Both the position numbers and the translations under genes were made by a program. The notes beneath the pieces were generated by a model. The model searched no databases and had not been told where the DNA came from. It saw nothing but the letters and a program-made list of their open reading frames with translations. A stretch of 64,000 nucleotides of DNA from Zopfochytrium polystomum (Eukaryota; Chytridiomycota; Chytridiomycetes; Chytridiales; Chytridiaceae): assembly GCA_025765615.1 (NCBI GenBank), contig JAIVFJ010000074.1, forward strand, positions 214,458 to 278,457, written 5' to 3'. Shown piece after piece: positions 11,758 to 23,153 of this stretch; within the stretch, counting starts at the first letter, position 1; every line of letters begins with the position of its first letter.

Positions 11758-12778
11758 ATGTTCCCCCAACAAGTCCGCGCTGCGTTCCTTCTGCTGCTCT
11801 GCGGCCCGTTCGCCGCGCTTGCAGCCCCCGTCGCTTCTGCAACAAGTCCGCCCGAAGGCCCCGTCACTCTCACGGTAACAGTAACCTCCGTCAGCACGTC
11901 CATCAGCACATCCATCAGCACCTCCATCAGCACATCAATAAGCACCTCCATCAGCACCGTCACCTCCACCGTCGTGTCGACCGTCGTCCCCTCCCCAACC
12001 CCACCGGTACCAGTGACTGCCCCATTACCCTCCGCAAATTCAACCATCCCGGCGGCAGCGGCAGCGGCCGCCGCCGCCTTGCGCACAAAACCAAAAACTA
12101 AAACAAAACCTTGCAAATCAAAACCCCCCAAAACCCACCGCCACACCACCTTCACACCCACCCCGTCGTGCGCGACTCCCTCGCTCCCTGCGACTCCTTC
12201 CTCCTCCGCCTCCTCCTTCTACTTTGCGCCCACGCAACAACCCACCGCCACCCACAACCAGCCGACCGACACCGACGCCGTCGACACCACCACGGCCGTC
12301 GTCGCCCCGAGCCCCGCGGCCCCCGTCACCCTCACGGTCTTTGTCACCACCACCGTCGCAACCACCCTCATCTCCACCGCCACCGCCACCGCCACGGTCA
12401 CAAAGACGGCGGAGCTGCCGCCTCCACCGGCTACGACGACGGCGACAACGACCAGCAGCAAGCAGCGCAAGACGGTGACCGAGCGCGAGACCAAGACAAA
12501 GACCCGCGCGACGCGGACCCGCACCGTCAAGACCACGATCACGGACCCCGCCGTCGAGCCGACCGAGGTCGTCGAGACGGTCACGAAGAAGTCCAAGACG
12601 ACGGCGAAGGGCAAGGTGGGTGGACTGGAAAGTCTGTTTGTTTGGTCGTTTATTTGCTCACCCGACAATTTTCTCCCTGTGGGTTCGGACAATGTTCGGA
12701 CAGAGTACAAGCGTGAGTGTTTTTTTTTTTTTCTTGCTTTTTTCTTTTTGTTTGGCGGGACCTGCCACACGCGCGCCG

Positions 12779-12812
<34 letters not shown>

Positions 12813-14288
12813 CTCTCTCTCTCTCTCTCTCTCTCCCTGTCTCTCTCTCTCCCTGGCTCTATCTCTCTCTCTCTCTCGCTCTCTCTCTGTCTCTCGCTTT
12901 CCCTCTTGGCTGACACTCTCGTTTCATCGCTCTCCACAGACGAAGACTATCAAGCACACCTCGACGGTCTACCACCCAATCTCCAAAACAACTTCGACCA
13001 CCCTTACCGTTCCGACTGCGGCCACCACCACTATTACCTCCTCCTCCTCCTCCTCCTCCTCCTTCCCGTCCGATGCCGCAACAAGCGACCTGCCGCCGTC
13101 CCCAAGCGGCTCCCCGTCGCTCAACGAGCCATCTGCAACGTCAGAGAAACAGGCGACTTCCACCACCGCCGCGTCGTCAGAGTCGTCCTCGCCATCCGCG
13201 ACCGAGGTCACCGCCGAGCCCACAGGCGCGACGGCGGCCCCGACAACGTCCGTCGTCCTGACCCAAGGCGGCCCCACCCACCTCGACGTCGACTGTTGTT
13301 TCTTCAGAGTCGATTCCCGAGCCGCCCGTCCCGACTCAGACCGACGCGTCCGCCTCTGAATCAGGTGCTTTTCCGCTCTTTTCTTGCTTTCCCTCTTTTT
13401 TCTTTCTTTATTTGCTTTTTAGCAGTAGTTCCACGCAACAACAATAAGGGGCACTGCAGTAACAGCAGGACCGGTTAGCTAACCCTCCCCTCCTGCTATC
13501 CCTCCTGCTCCGCCTCTTCCCGCACGTTCCAAACACCGCGTCGTCGGCGGTTCCGATAGCCACACCCGAGCCGCTGACCGTCACCGTCACCCCGACCCTC
13601 ACCGTGCCCGCGGCGTCGTCCTCGCCATCCGACTCCGCCACGGCCTTTGTCACCGAAACCACCGAGTACGTCCAAGCCACCCTCACATCCGTCGCCACCG
13701 AGACCTACCAGGTCACCGAGACCGTCCTCGTCGCCACCGAAGTCACCGAGCTCCGCACCGCAACGCGAACCGTAACAAAATTCGCCCCCGACCACTACCG
13801 TCCCCGGCTTCACAACAGTCACCGTCACTGAACGCGTCCCCGTCACCGTCACGGTCAAGCACACCGTCACGGACACCGTCACAGCCCAGCCCGCCGCCTC
13901 CTCCCCCGCTCCTTCTTCCGACAACGGCTCGGCAGAAATCTCCATCCTCGCTATCGCAACCTCCCACGCCGCCTCCTCGTCTGCAACCCCGTCCCCGCTC
14001 CTCGGCTCCGCCGTCCAAGAAACCCTCAACCCCTCCGCCGGCGGCGGCAGCGGCGGCTTTGCCCTTACAGCCCCGGAGCACCCCACCCCCTCCGCGACCG
14101 AAACCACCGACGAACCGCCCGCGTCGCCCACAATCTCCGAAGACGCCACCGCCTCCGCCCCGTCGCCGACGACCGAGCCCTCGGCAACGGGCCCGCCCGC
14201 CGTCGAGTCGTGGCTCTCTATCGTCCCTGAACTCAGTATCGGCCTGATCCCGACGGTCACACCGCCCGCACCGGGCAACGCCCGCTGA
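11758..14288 (+). CDS. Secreted Ser/Thr-rich mucin-like cell-surface protein (two homopolymer frameshifts)
   Basis: The chosen ATG begins a signal peptide (MFPQQVRAAFLLLLCGPFAA, cleavage near ALAAP). The mature protein is dominated by Thr/Ser/Val, including a tandem STSI array near residues 45-70 and repeated TVTVT-type blocks. Exon 1 is 11758-12615; a GTGGGT intron with CA/CT microsatellites ends in TCTCCACAG; exon 2 starts at 12940. A third exon starts near 13560 after a TTCCGATAG acceptor. The Ser/Thr reading moves by +1 near 13282 (in GGCCCCACCC) and again near 13790 (in CGCCCCCGACC), after which the frame is open to TGA at 14288. The same composition on both sides argues that one gene is present and that the shifts are assembly indels, although real frameshifts are possible. 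The role is probably a wall or surface glycoprotein. No GPI signal or membrane segment is obvious. Confidence 0.65.
12781..12890 (+). repeat. (CA)n-(CT)n compound microsatellite inside intron
   Basis: A CA tract runs directly into a CT tract within intron 1 of the mucin-like gene. It supplies the pyrimidine tract before the TCTCCACAG acceptor. Confidence 0.9.
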
Positions 14289-15223
14289 GGCGTGGAATTT
14301 CTCACGTTCCATCCGCCCCCCTTTCCTCCCCCCTAAATCACCGCGCACGGCCAACCCTCCCCCCTCCCCCCCCCCCCCCCCCCCCCCCCCCCCGTCACCC
14401 CTGCTTTTTATTAAAAACCACCTTTTTCTAAATACGTGAGCCCTTCTCGCCCCTACCTCGAAAAAACTTTAAAAGCGCGAGAAAAAAAAATGCAGTCTCA
14501 ACTTCCACCCCCCTCCCACCCAGTCCATCCGACCTTCTTACCCCTCAGTAATGTGTCAGTCATCGTCAGTAAATCAGTGCTTTCCTCGCCCCAACCTCTA
14601 CACAGCAGTTATACTTGCTAGTTCCCTTGCTCTTTCCCTCTAGTTGGTCCTCCTTTTTTTTCGCCTAATTTATTACACGACCCACCACGCACTCCCTTTC
14701 CCTCCTTTCCCCCCTCTCTTCTTTCTAATTTCGAAAATTTTTCAGTCTCCTCTCTCTTTCGTCGAAAGGTTTGTGACTTTTTCAAAAATAATCCGCCGTA
14801 GTAGTACTAGTATCTCGTTCTTCTTCTTCTTCTTCTTCTTCTTCTTCTTCTTCTTCTTCTTCAACTTCTGTTTCTCTTCTCCCCACCCCATCTCCCCCGT
14901 CGCAAGTGTTTGCAATAATAAAAAAGAAAAAAAGGATGACCAGTCGCAAATTGCCTCCACCAGGGGGCGGGGGCTTTCGGGGCAAAACCGGGGGGGCACA
15001 CAAAAAAAATTTAGTGGGAATTCCAGCCCACTAGCAGAGTAGCCGGGTAAGATAAAGAGCAGGAGGGGTTTCTGTGTGGAGGGGGATCTTAACAATTTGG
15101 TGTCAGGTTGAGGTTCCAATAATGCTTGCTTCCCCCAACACTCTACCATCCGCTCCATTCGTACTTTCCAGGAGTCAGGAGAGACACTGTCCCTAAATTT
15201 GAGGATGCGTTGGGGCCATTCCC

Positions 15224-15257
<34 letters not shown>

Positions 15258-17019
15258 AAAGAACCTCAGAGCAGACACGCCAGCCCAAAATTCTGTCTGC
15301 CCGTGTCCCAACCTGGCACAACATTTGAAAAAAAAGGAAAGTGGTCACAAGAACATATGTGTCTACACATTCTGGATCGATTCCTTGGATTCCGTCATGC
15401 ATATGCTCTTTACAAGAAAAGGGCTCACACCCTTAACAAGCTTTCTCGCTCCACACCGCCACGAAGTCTGGCAGACTGGGGGGCGTATGTTCCGTATGTG
15501 ATTTATCTTTGGAATCGAGGTTCCAATACGCTGCTTCCCTCTCACACCCGCACCTCCATTTGTACTTTCTAAGAGGAGAGGCGTTGCCCTAAATTTGAGT
15601 ATGCTTGGGCCCATCCCAAAACAGAAAGTACTTCACAGCAAGACAACAAAAGCTCTTTTTTTTTTTTTTTTTTTTTGTTTGAATCCTTTGGGGTACACTT
15701 CAAGTGCGTCACCGTTTACAAACTTTCGAGTTTTGTATATTTCCGCCCCAATTAGAAGTTTTCTATCTTTTCGTCGAGGGATTCTTTTCCCCTTTTTGCA
15801 GTAACAAAAACAAAACCATTTTTTTCTGTTTTTACTACTCAGCTGAAGCGCACTTGAACCACACCCTTGAACCCCGCAGAAAAAAACCTTCAAAAAAAAA
15901 AAAGGTTTTCGCCCTCCCCGTTTTATGCAAGTCCCTGGAACGGGAATGACAACCATTCGCAAGACCGCCTGAATGTAGGACGAGCGCGCAAATTTTTTGA
16001 TGCTGAATTTCACATGATACTCAAAGTAAATCTGTTTGAGAATGAAGTTTTATTCCAGCACCTTACTTTAAGGGGAGTTTTTTTTCGTATGAATACATGA
16101 GTAATCCAGCGCATCACTGACTGACCCAAAAAAAACCTTTGAAGCTCTACCAGCAGTGCTGTGCTGAGGCGTACTTGAATGAAGCAAAAAGCATTTGCCA
16201 AAGCAATATGTTTTCTTGCAAGGGAAGCAGGTGACTGTGATCTTTGCACCTCTTTCGCAATGTGCACAATGTTGGGTTTTTTTTTTAGGCCCTGGCAGAA
16301 AGTAAAACGGAACTGCAAAACGTACGTTTTTGAACATGCAAGTCCTTCCTTGCCTCGTGCTATTTTCTTTTCTTTTTTTTCTCCAGAAACCTCTTTCACA
16401 ACGAGCTTCTTGCAAAAAAGTCATCCTCCCCTTCCAGTCAACTTGGAAAAAATAAATGGTGGCTGTATAATGGAGAGTGGCGTAGCACAGCGCCCCGGTA
16501 TGTAAAACATCTTTCTGATACCACCGCTTGTTTGTTTTTTTTCACTCGCGGATTCCAGAAATGCCCATCAATTCGGTCCATAGGGTCAATGCCACCCGTG
16601 AACTTGCAGGGCTGGTATTCTAAGTCATGTTGCCCTGTAACGCCAATTGAAGGAAGAGAGGGACCAAGTCCAGTCGGCTTGATCACAAGTGGACGAATGG
16701 TTCCTCGCAGTGTAACCTTCGTTCTTATTATGTTTTATTTTATTTCCGAAAGCGACTGCTGCGAGGCTGCAACGGCTGAGAGAAAAAACAGCGAGAATAA
16801 AAGAAAGAAGAAAAAAAAAGATAACACTAACCACACTCACCAAGCGAAAGATTACAAAAAAAAAAAGAAGAAAAAGATGTGCGCAAGTACCAAGGAGAGC
16901 GGGTTTGGGCGCAACATTAAAAAAAATGGGCCAGATATTTTTTTTTTCCATTCCTCGCCTACCCCCCCCTCCACCTGTTCTCCGCCCCACCGCTCGTGCG
17001 CCACAGGCGCCGCGGCCAA
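14289..17019. other. Low-complexity intergenic region
   Basis: The region holds a 28-base C run at 14366-14393, a (TTC)n array at 14818-14862, A/T homopolymers and a diverged direct duplication listed separately. No coding sequence was supported on either strand. Confidence 0.5.
15108..15630 (+). repeat. Diverged direct duplication (two ~120-bp units)
   Basis: The units at about 15108-15222 and 15518-15622 share an ordered series of blocks: GAGGTTCCAATA, then GCTTCCC, then GTACTTTC, then GAGAG, then CCCTAAATTTGAG and TTGGGCC-type ends. They have the same orientation and many substitutions. I see no coding potential. They may be remnants of a small transposable element or an old segmental duplication. 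Confidence 0.5.
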
Positions 17020-20000
17020 TCACCGTCGGCCCATGCCGTTGAACCCTCCCCACCCACCCGCCCCGCCGCCGCTGCCACCCCCCTGAGGCTGCCCAGGTCG
17101 CGGCGGCGCAGCCTGCGGCAGAGGCAACGCCTGGTTGTGCAGGTGCTGCCGCGGCGGTTGCTGCTGCTGCTGCTGCTGCTGCTGTTGTTGCTGTTGTTGG
17201 AGGAGCCCGCCTCCGCCCATGCCTCCAAGGCCTAGCCCCATGCCGCCCATTCCTCCAAGCTGGAAGTGTGCTTGCGCAGCCTGCCCTTGCAGCGACGGCG
17301 CCGCAGCTGCTGCTCCTGACGTGCCGCTAAGAGACTGCAGCTGCTTCAGTCGCGACAGGATGTCGCCTACCGTCTCCGGCTGGCCCCCTTGCGCTCCCAT
17401 CTGCTGGTGTTGCTGCTGTTGTTGCTGTTGTTGCTGTTGCTGCTGCTGCTGCTGCTGCTGCTGTTGTTGTTGTTGCAACTGTTGCTGCTGCTGGTGCTGT
17501 TGCCCAATAGCACCAAGGAGCATTGAAAGGCTTGTTGTACTGCTACCACTACCACCCAGACCTCCAACACCAGGCTGCGGTTGCGACGTCGGTTGCTGCT
17601 GCTGCTGCTGCGGTTGAAACAGAGACGACAGCGCGCTCGGTAACCCACCAACCGATCCTAATCCCGACGGTCCCGCGCCACCGAGCCGTCCCGCCGCCTG
17701 TTGTTGCTGCTGCTGCTGCTGTTGGATTTGCGCGAGCAGGGACGCCAGGTTGGACCCTTGAGCCGGCGCGGCCGTGGCACTCCCTGAGGTCGGACCAGTC
17801 TGAGAAGTAAGGCCCCCGAGGCCAGCAAGCCCAAGCGCTGGCAGGCCCTGTTGCTGCTGCTGCTGTTGAGGTTGCAGCTGTAACGCGGCCAGCGCATGCA
17901 GCTGCGGATTTTGCGCGGCTTGGCCGAGAAGTTGCTGCGCCGCGCCAACGCCGAGAAGCTGGTTTGGCTGAGCCGCGGGAGCTGCTGTGGCGGTGGCAGC
18001 GCCGGACGCAGATTGGCTCATTGCAGTAACGAGCGTCAACAGGGTGGTGGGGTCGATCTGGTTGCCTGTGGCGGCGAGGCTGGTCAGAAGGTTAAGGAGG
18101 GCAGGCTGGGCTGGATTCGCCGCAGCCATAGCAGGAATGGCCGATGGAAGCTGTTGTTGCTGGTGTTGCTGTAGACCGGCAAGCCCCGCCAGCCCGGCAA
18201 GCCCGCTCGATAGGGCTGCAGCTTGCGGTTGCCGTGCTTGGCGCTCTCGTAAGAGAACAGCGCATCCCGTCTCCACCGTAATGTTGTCATACTCTAAAGG
18301 AGGTAAACCAGAGGACGAGGACGAGAGTAAACAGCCGTTAATGACATCTCAGTTTCGCGAGGAAAAAATGTCCACCGACCTGTCACCGATCCGCCGGGTT
18401 GGAACACATGCATCGAAATGGTGCCCGAACGAACGTGGTTCTCGTCAATAAATACCACAGCCTTCACCCCCTCCGACATCATTTGGTGCACAACCGACCG
18501 CAAGTTCAACTTTGGTGAAAGGAACAACGTGTCGACACTGATTCCGGATGCTTTCATGGTTCCTTCCATCCGAGTAATGTACGACCTGGGCCAAGAAAAT
18601 TAGGGTTTTGACAATGAGGATCACAAAAAACGGTTGCCGCTTGTTCATCTCACCTTTCGCTGTTGCCAAGAACAATCATTTGGCACTCTGGGACCGCCGT
18701 GCCATACCGCCGTGGAAGCGGGAAATCGCTCGGGTTCAGTGCAGATAGATTGACGGTTTGTGTGCGCACGGTCGGCGCCACAGGCGGCTGCGGCAGTCCT
18801 CCCGGAAACGGGTAAACGTCCTTCAACAAAGCCCCCGAACCGCCGCCAGCTACGCCGCCGACGCTGCTCCCTGAAACGCTGCTTCCACCACGGCCGCTGC
18901 CGCCACCACCGCCACGAGGCCCATCGTCTGGCCAGCGGTTGGAGCCTCTGCGCGCCGACGGGGACCGCGAGCGCGAACGGCCGCCGCCGCGCCGCCGATC
19001 GTAGTCACGGTCGTCTCGGTCGCGGTCCCGGTCGCGGTCGCGGTCGCGGTCACGGTCCCGGTCGCGGTCTCGCTCTCGGTCGCGGTCGCGGTCGCGCCCG
19101 CCGCCACGATCGCTTGCGGCACCACGGTACCGATCGCTGCCGCCAGACCCGCGCCGACCATAGTCGCGCCGGTCGTCGTCATGGTCGTACCGATCTCCGC
19201 CGCGGGAGCCGCGGTCGCGTCGATCTCGATCACGCCCGTCCCGCCTCTGAGGGCTCTCTTCGTCTCGCAGCCGTCCGAATGCTTTGTCCCGGGAAATTTT
19301 TACGTCTGAGGATGGTAAAAAAAAAAATTATATTAGTGAGTGCCGCTCTCCGTTGAAGTGGAAAAGGTATGAATGCCTTACCCAGAATTAGTCCACCAAG
19401 TTCCCGACCGGTCTCCAGCTTCATCGCCTCCTCACACGCTATTGGGTCAGTAAACTGTACAAAGCCAAACGACTCTTTCAGCAATATCTCCACAATGTTT
19501 CCGTACACGGCAAATATCGCCGCAATCTCAAAGCGGTCAGTCTTTTCGGACGCAAGGTTGCCGAGGAAAAGACGGGCACGGAACGGCATCGTGCTAATAA
19601 CGCCGGGCCCTGAGGTGAAAGAAACGGTAAACCGTGAATGAAACTGGTGAGGGTTCTCCACGCCGGACGCGTATGCTGCACGGGCAGCCGATGCAATCGC
19701 CTCCACCTCGGCGGACGTCCGCGGGACGACAGACCCCGGCGTTGCGTGTTGGCCGTCGCCGTTTGCGAGCCTGCCCCCACCACCGCCGCGGCCCCCGCGG
19801 CCTCCGCGCTCACGGTCGGGAGGTCCACCTCCACGTGTTTCGGACCGGGACCCACCACCACCACGCCGGTTCGGAGCGCCTTTCTCGCGTGATGGCGGCA
19901 CAGAGGGACGTGCCGGTGCCGGAGCAGAACCAACACCAGCCGGAGCAGAGTCGGATGAGACAGTTCCCTTCTCAAGCGCTAATTTCCGCTGCTGTTCCTC

Positions 20001-20702
20001 CCATAAAGGATGTCCTACTGGCGGCCCGCTGGTGAGTGTAAAGTTTGTGGTTCGCCGCGCTGGGGTAGGTTTTGACGTAGTGGCTTCTTCGGAATCTGTG
20101 TTACCGCTGGCTGGTTGCGGTGTGGACGACGTTTCTGACCTAACCGGACCGGAGTCTGTCTGTCTATCGGGTTCGACCGCAGTTGGGGCAGCGACTACTG
20201 GTTGAGCTGGCGGTGAGGATGTTCCGACAAGCGTTGTGGGCGATTGGCCCAAACTGGACGTCGCAGAGGACGAGGCTGAAAGGGACGACGAACCATCAGC
20301 GGGAACGGAAAAATCAGGCTTAGGTGGGTTTAACTCGCCACCACCGTGTTCAGCCGGTGCCAGCTGACTGGATACAGTAGACTCTTCAGCATTAGAAAAG
20401 TCTTGTTGGGGGTTGCGATCCTCGAAGAACTGGATTTCGTCTCCGTTTTCTATCGACTCCATGTTGGACGGTTCATCTTGTTGATAATCTGGTTCGTATT
20501 CGAGGGACACAGTGGGACTGTACTCCTCCTCCATCGGTACGTCCTCAAGCGCTTCTTCCTCCTGGTTGACCTGGCGCTCCTGAAACTCATTTGCCGCCGC
20601 CCGATAGTCCTGAGGGCCAGCGCTCCGAACATTTACGGCGGGTGCTGCAACGGGGTGCACAACACCACTTGATTCTTCAACCTCTTCAAATTCGTCGCTC
20701 AT
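17020..20702 (-). CDS. NAB3: Nab3-type RNA-binding termination factor
   Basis: Four exons (20702-19382, 19305-18654, 18585-18380, 18293-17020) join in phase to about 1150 residues. The order of domains is that of yeast Nab3, which works with Nrd1 and Sen1 in termination and decay of non-coding transcripts. It has an acidic N-terminus and one RRM near residues 371-445 with RNP2 LFLGNL and RNP1 SFGFVQF, running into LILDVK. A second alpha/beta domain follows (CQMIVLGNSER ... VDTLFLSPKLNLRSVV ... VKAVVFIDENHV), matching the Nab3 segment after its RRM. The C-terminus is a Q/G/L-rich prion-like tail with several polyQ runs. Unusual is a large Arg-Asp/Arg-Ser region with long RD dipeptide repeats (about residues 445-560) between the two folded domains. 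The junction of exons 3 and 4 is ambiguous: a GTGACA donor with acceptor 2 nt further also keeps frame. Confidence 0.85.
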
Positions 20703-22875
20703 GGCACTAGAACGTGCAGTACGTCCCGATGGGAGGCTGAAAAAGTCCGATATGCGAACAGGCTGGAACCTTGTCTTCCTATCCTGTTAAGTCCTCTGGG
20801 GTCTTTTGCTTCAGCTTCCCCCAATGGACGCTATCAGCACACTGGGAAAGGACAGCTGTTCCTCGGACCAAAGCCTTCGGGACGGATTGAAGCGGTTGGA
20901 GGAAGATGGACTAGCGGTGCTAAAGATGTAAGAACAAGGCTGGTGAGAAAATCGCGCTGGACCCGATGGTGTCGGTGACTGGAGGAAAGATGTTTCGCGG
21001 GTAGCGAGGAACGCTTAGGTTGTGCCGGGCACCCAACTGTGTTGGAAATGATCATTTGTTAAGTATAGGGGTTCGCGCCACGGCAGGCAGGAGGGAAGAA
21101 GAGTGGGAGGCATCAATAGAGGCTGGGGAGGGGGGAGCTTTGGTGCAGACTGATTTGCGCGTCGCTGCACAAGGTGCGGAAGAGGCTGGTTTCCGCGGTC
21201 CCAAGACTACTGGCTCACCCGGCACTGATCACCCAAATCAACCAGTCGAACACCTTCCTTCACGATTGGACAATGTGGAAGGAGTCGTGCTGGAGGCTTG
21301 GGCTCCTGTACTCGAGGTAAAAACAATTCCCGGCACAGTTTGGTCATACCCCGCCAAAGATCGAAACGGTCACCGGAAGTCGTGGCACGAAAAATACTCT
21401 CGAGGTCCGGGCCCCGATTGTTTGGAGCAAGGCTGGAGCGATGGGACGGGGGAATGGGGAGGGAAAGGCCATCCCATCCTGGCAGCACACTCGGATTGCT
21501 TTGACCAGAGGTTTTAATCAACGACGGCCGGGGCATCGCATTGTGGATCTCAATTGCTAGTGGCTCCTCCCTTCGAGGTGGGGTGGACTGGCTCATCGGT
21601 TCCACTATGCACAGGTACTCGGACGATTGACAAAGGAAAGGGTAAACGAACCTACGTTTCAATAAACAAGGACCTGCTTTGGTACAAGACGCAAAGGAAT
21701 GCCAAACACTTCCTGACTTGTCCCTGTGCGATCCTTTTTTCTCAGAAAAATATAACAACTTTGCCGTGCTGTTGAAACCCCCCTAACAAAGAGTATTTCC
21801 CCGGAGGTCGGCGGCGGTCATTTTAGAGCTTGGACCAGTGACTATGAGTGTGTGTATGTGTGTGTGGGTGTGATTCAAAGTCGGAATTTGGTGGGCGCGC
21901 GACCCAATCATGAGATTCATCAAACAACTTAGTTTTCAGTCGACCGACTGACTCAACAGTGCATTAATTGTCGGTAAGACAAGTGTTTCAGTAAGTTTGG
22001 ATGGCGCAGATACCGGCGGCTTTTCGGCCGCGTTTCGTTTAAACTTCCAACGGGCAGCTGGTCGGTTAGAGGAGGTTGGCATGGCACGGCAGACCCAACC
22101 GTGGATGGATACCTTTCAGATCAAACCTTCCAAATATTATATTAGAAATGTTTGTATCTTTGGAGATATCAATGTCGACCAGACTTGAGTAAAGTCAATA
22201 CGGGAAAGTGCATCCACCCATCATCAGGTAAACGACAAAGTAAACATGGACCGCCGAACGCCCTCTCCGTCCGCCCGCCCGCCCCCATTCCTTAACTCGC
22301 GCCCCCCTTCTCGCCATGCCATTCGTAGTCGTTCCTGTGCAGCTCGCTTATTTACCATAAGTTCCCTCGCCCTTCCCTTCCCTTCCCTGCCGCCCTCTTC
22401 GCCGTCTCGTCGCAGTTTTTTTGTAATAATAATAATAATACCCTCCCTCTTCCTCCTCATCCTCCTCAGAGGTTTGCACGGCTGCCTCGCTTCTCTTCTT
22501 TCGCCCACCCCAAATCGATCGGGGCTCTCTTTCTTTTACGCTTTTTTTCTTCTTCTTCTTCTTCTTCTTCTTCTTCATCTTCTCCGGTTTTTCTTTCATT
22601 TGTCAAACGGGTGTTTACTTGTGCTCCTCCACTACTCTTTCTCCATTTTTCATATAATTCCACGCGCCGTTCTCCCCTCACACCCTCTGTCTCTCGCTCC
22701 TTGCAGCCCGCTTTCAAATTCGTTCTAACCGGGCCGCGCAACCCACCCAACAACACTTTCTCGTCTCGCAAATCGATCCCGAGCTCTCTGTCTGTCTGTC
22801 TGCTCATGCCCCTGCCTATCTCTCCTTCTGTCTCTCTCCAACTCTCCCTCTGTCTCACTCTCTCTCTCCCTCCCT

Positions 22876-22908
<33 letters not shown>

Positions 22909-23153
22909 GCTCTCTGGCTCGGTGGTCCCCCTTTCAAAATCGAATCAAATCAACCTTCACTAAACCTCCCCGCTCTGTCTCTCGCCCTTTCTCGTCCACA
23001 GACCAAAAAAAGGAAAGAAACAAAAACAAAACCCGAAACCAAAAGAAAAAAAAAAAAAAGAAAAAGGAAGCCAAAACCACAACCGCAACACCACCACCAC
23101 CCGCCTGCACAACTGCTTTTCACAACCTCTCTTCCCTCTCTAACACGCACACA
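20703..23153. other. Divergent intergenic region between NAB3 and the 6PGDH gene
   Basis: Apart from the weak candidate gene listed separately, the stretch from 22190 to 23153 is strongly pyrimidine-rich with (TTC)n, (CT)n and (TAA)n tracts, which fits the promoter and 5' UTR of the 6PGDH gene. From 21600 to 22190 nothing was recognised. Confidence 0.45.
20920..21596 (-). CDS. Candidate small gene, function unknown
   Basis: An ATG at 21596 opens a 126-codon frame (MSQSTPPRREEPLAIEIHN...) that reaches a GTGAGC donor at 21218. The next good acceptor, TTTCCAACACAG, starts a 39-codon exon at 21036 in the same phase, reading LGARHNLSVPRYP and ending at TAG (20920). The total would be 164 residues with both exons a multiple of three. 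Composition is protein-like (ESIFRATTSGDRFDLWRGM) but no family was recognised. A plus-strand frame overlaps it, and there is no independent support, so this is tentative. Confidence 0.35.

Noticed and set aside
13240..13310. 60-nt intron explaining the first mucin-gene frame change
   Set aside because: Candidate GTCCGT or GTCCTG donors with the TTCTTCAG acceptor do not give matching phases; a homopolymer indel is simpler.
17135..17617. Plus-strand frame with long Cys runs
   Set aside because: It is the complement of the CAG/CAA polyglutamine tracts of NAB3 and not a metallothionein-like gene.
21020..21517. 165-codon plus-strand frame
   Set aside because: It overlaps the better-supported minus-strand candidate, starts in the middle of that candidate's intron and has no splice or family support.
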